Origin: Marinomonas ostreistagni
GTDB lineage: Bacteria; Pseudomonadota; Gammaproteobacteria; Pseudomonadales; Marinomonadaceae
DNA length: 64,000 nt
Direction of reading: 5' to 3'
Assembly: GCF_016888445.1 (NCBI RefSeq)
Contig: NZ_JAFEKF010000001.1
Span: 248,001-312,000 of the forward strand
Made by a program: the position numbers and the translations under genes. Shown in pieces: positions 62,686-64,000 of this stretch (its first letter is position 1; each line of letters opens with the position of its first letter). The notes under the pieces are model-generated. The model was not told the DNA's origin. It did no database searches and saw nothing but the letters and a program-made list of their open reading frames with translations.

Positions 62686-64000
62686 ATGAGTCTAAGACGA
62701 AGAAAAAAAGCGATTGGTAAGGTAGTAAAATTGTTAAATTTAGCGACCTCAGCTAACGCTAGTGAATCCTCAATGGCGCTTCGTCACGCTGAATCCATTA
62801 TCATGCAAAATGGCCTGACCCAGGGCGATATCCCGATGTACCAGTTGTGTGATCGCAACACTTTATTCAAAGTGAGCTGGAATGGTGTCCCTTTGCATGC
62901 TAAATCTGCGGCGGATCAGCGGCCGCGTTCCGAATCCTTGTCTGCCCGTCGTTTTAGTGAAAAGCCAGTCGATCCCAGCAAGGCGTACGCCAGTGCGCGC
63001 ACTATCTTGGACGATCTTGAAGAGGCACCTTTTGCCAAGAATGCGCCATTTGAATTTAATGTGGCTGCAGATCATACAGCAACTTCGGACATGGCATCAG
63101 CTACCGCTGATGCGGCGCATTTTAGAGAGCAAAACGAACCTGCCTGTGAGCCACAAGATCATGATTCAGCGCACACGGTTGAACCAAAAGCCTGCGAGCA
63201 GGAAGTAGAAGACTCGATACCGAGCAATAAAATGGATGAGGTCTTTGAAGAGGCCCTTACTGAAGTACATGAAAATGATCAAAGCGCATCCGTAAAACAG
63301 GATGAATCTACGCCAACTTCTAAGGATGACACAAACGTGAACGCCGAGCGTTTTTCTTCTTACGATAATGTTATTAATGCGGCTAATGCCTTTCGTCCAA
63401 GTGGCGAGCAATTTAAGGAGACACTGCGCAATCAGTATGCGTCGAGTAATCCTGATGTGCCGTTTGAAGAAGATTCTTATTGGCGCAAAGTGTACAACTT
63501 GTTGGCGGACTTTGATGAGTCGGATGTACTGTCACAAATTGATTCGCTTGAGCATGAGTTAAGCGCTGCTGAAGCAGAGCTAAGCAGTAAGCGCACTGAA
63601 CGTGCGGCAGTGGAGCAGGAAGAACAGCGCGAACGCTCGGAGCGGGCGCGCATCGAGCAAAGTTTTGAAGAAGCCATTGAGCGAGCATTCCAAGCCCGTG
63701 CCCGTGCTTATGAAGCTTGGGAAAAACGCCGCGCTGAGCTGCGCGTCACATCAATGCGAGCTGAACAAGAAGCGCAGCAAGGCTTCCAAGACTTGGAAGG
63801 GCGTTTGGAGCATTGCAAAGAGCAGTACACCCAGCACCAGCAACTTAAGGAAGATTATCGTGCGGCTAAAATCATGCACGAGCTGCGTCGCCATTTAACC
63901 TTAGCTGCAAAAGGTGATGAGCAAGCCACAGGGTCTTACGAAGCAGTCATTGCGATCATGTCTGATAGCGGTTTGAGTCTGCGCGATCTGGAGTTTTCTG
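62686..64000 (+). CDS. DUF2786 protein with acidic linker and coiled coil (truncated at window end)
   Basis: 438 residues seen, no stop before the edge. The N-terminal 50 residues match DUF2786 (KVVKLLNLATSANASESSMALRHAE). A basic stretch is followed by a long Glu/Asp/Ser-rich disordered region (about 110-250) and a Glu/Arg/Ala coiled coil (about 300-400). DUF2786 is found in phage- and plasmid-associated and chromosomal proteins of unknown role. The ATG at 62686 follows AGGA. The C-terminus may hold another domain. Confidence 0.75.
   Translation, partial: MSLRRRKKAIGKVVKLLNLATSANASESSMALRHAESIIMQNGLTQGDIPMYQLCDRNTLFKVSWNGVPLHAKSAADQRPRSESLSARRFSEKPVDPSKAYASARTILDDLEEAPFAKNAPFEFNVAADHTATSDMASATADAAHFREQNEPACEPQDHDSAHTVEPKACEQEVEDSIPSNKMDEVFEEALTEVHENDQSASVKQDESTPTSKDDTNVNAERFSSYDNVINAANAFRPSGEQFKETLRNQYASSNPDVPFEEDSYWRKVYNLLADFDESDVLSQIDSLEHELSAAEAELSSKRTERAAVEQEEQRERSERARIEQSFEEAIERAFQARARAYEAWEKRRAELRVTSMRAEQEAQQGFQDLEGRLEHCKEQYTQHQQLKEDYRAAKIMHELRRHLTLAAKGDEQATGSYEAVIAIMSDSGLSLRDLEFS

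Overview
The window is a chromosomal, almost gap-free segment of a motile marine-type gammaproteobacterium. Base composition looks near 48 % GC, with no obvious compositional islands. Several gene orders are typical of gammaproteobacteria: prkA-yeaH-spoVR; leuS-lptE-holA; miaB-ybeZ-ybeY-ybeX-lnt; yigZ-rapA-rluA; psd ... motAB / rsgA / orn - nnr - tsaE - ami - mutL - miaA - hfq - hflX - hflK - hflC - hisZ - purA. The last series, with hisZ between hflC and purA, is the order known from pseudomonads and Oceanospirillales, so I favour an Oceanospirillales-like organism (Marinomonas/Reinekea-type). That placement is inference, not a database result.

Layout. 1-6.8 kb: a truncated double cyclic-nucleotide-binding protein faces the stress operon prkA-yeaH-spoVR. 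6.8-13 kb: a soluble FIST-domain chemoreceptor, then leuS-lptE-holA on the minus strand. 13-19 kb: ybeL-like zinc ribbon, then the miaB-to-lnt envelope/RNA-maturation operon. 19-24 kb: small accessory genes (unknown outer-membrane-like protein, EVE protein, HPt/degenerate HD-GYP protein, histone-deacetylase-like enzyme, an 89-residue flagellar-rod-like miniprotein, yjdM, a DUF2959 lipoprotein). 24-37 kb: rluA-rapA-yigZ, rmuC, a CDF metal transporter with an extra C-terminal region, rdgC, tdk, ybfE-like, DUF2788, prc, apeB, psd. 37-42 kb: an HDOD protein divergent from motAB, rsgA and orn. 42-55 kb: the long plus-strand nnr-to-purA series. 55-64 kb: a diguanylate cyclase, yegD-type Hsp70, DUF2069, wrbA, arsC, proS, an SMP-30 protein, a HIT protein and a truncated DUF2786 coiled-coil protein.

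Functionally the window is mostly housekeeping: translation (leuS, proS, miaA/B, tsaE, rluA, hflX, rsgA, ybeY), envelope (lnt, lptE, psd, prc, ami), replication and repair (holA, mutL, rmuC, rdgC), and RNA control (hfq, orn, rapA). A sprinkling of signalling and motility genes lies between (double CNB protein, FIST-MCP, HPt/HD-GYP, rod-like miniprotein, HDOD, motAB, GGDEF).

I see no prophage, insertion sequence, CRISPR array, rRNA or tRNA gene and no obvious defence island. I did not find a convincing new multi-gene system. The most notable items are the inactive-looking HPt/HD-GYP protein, the rod-like miniprotein, the LeuS without its leucine-specific insertion, the CDF transporter with an extra C-terminal region, and two long perfect hairpins.
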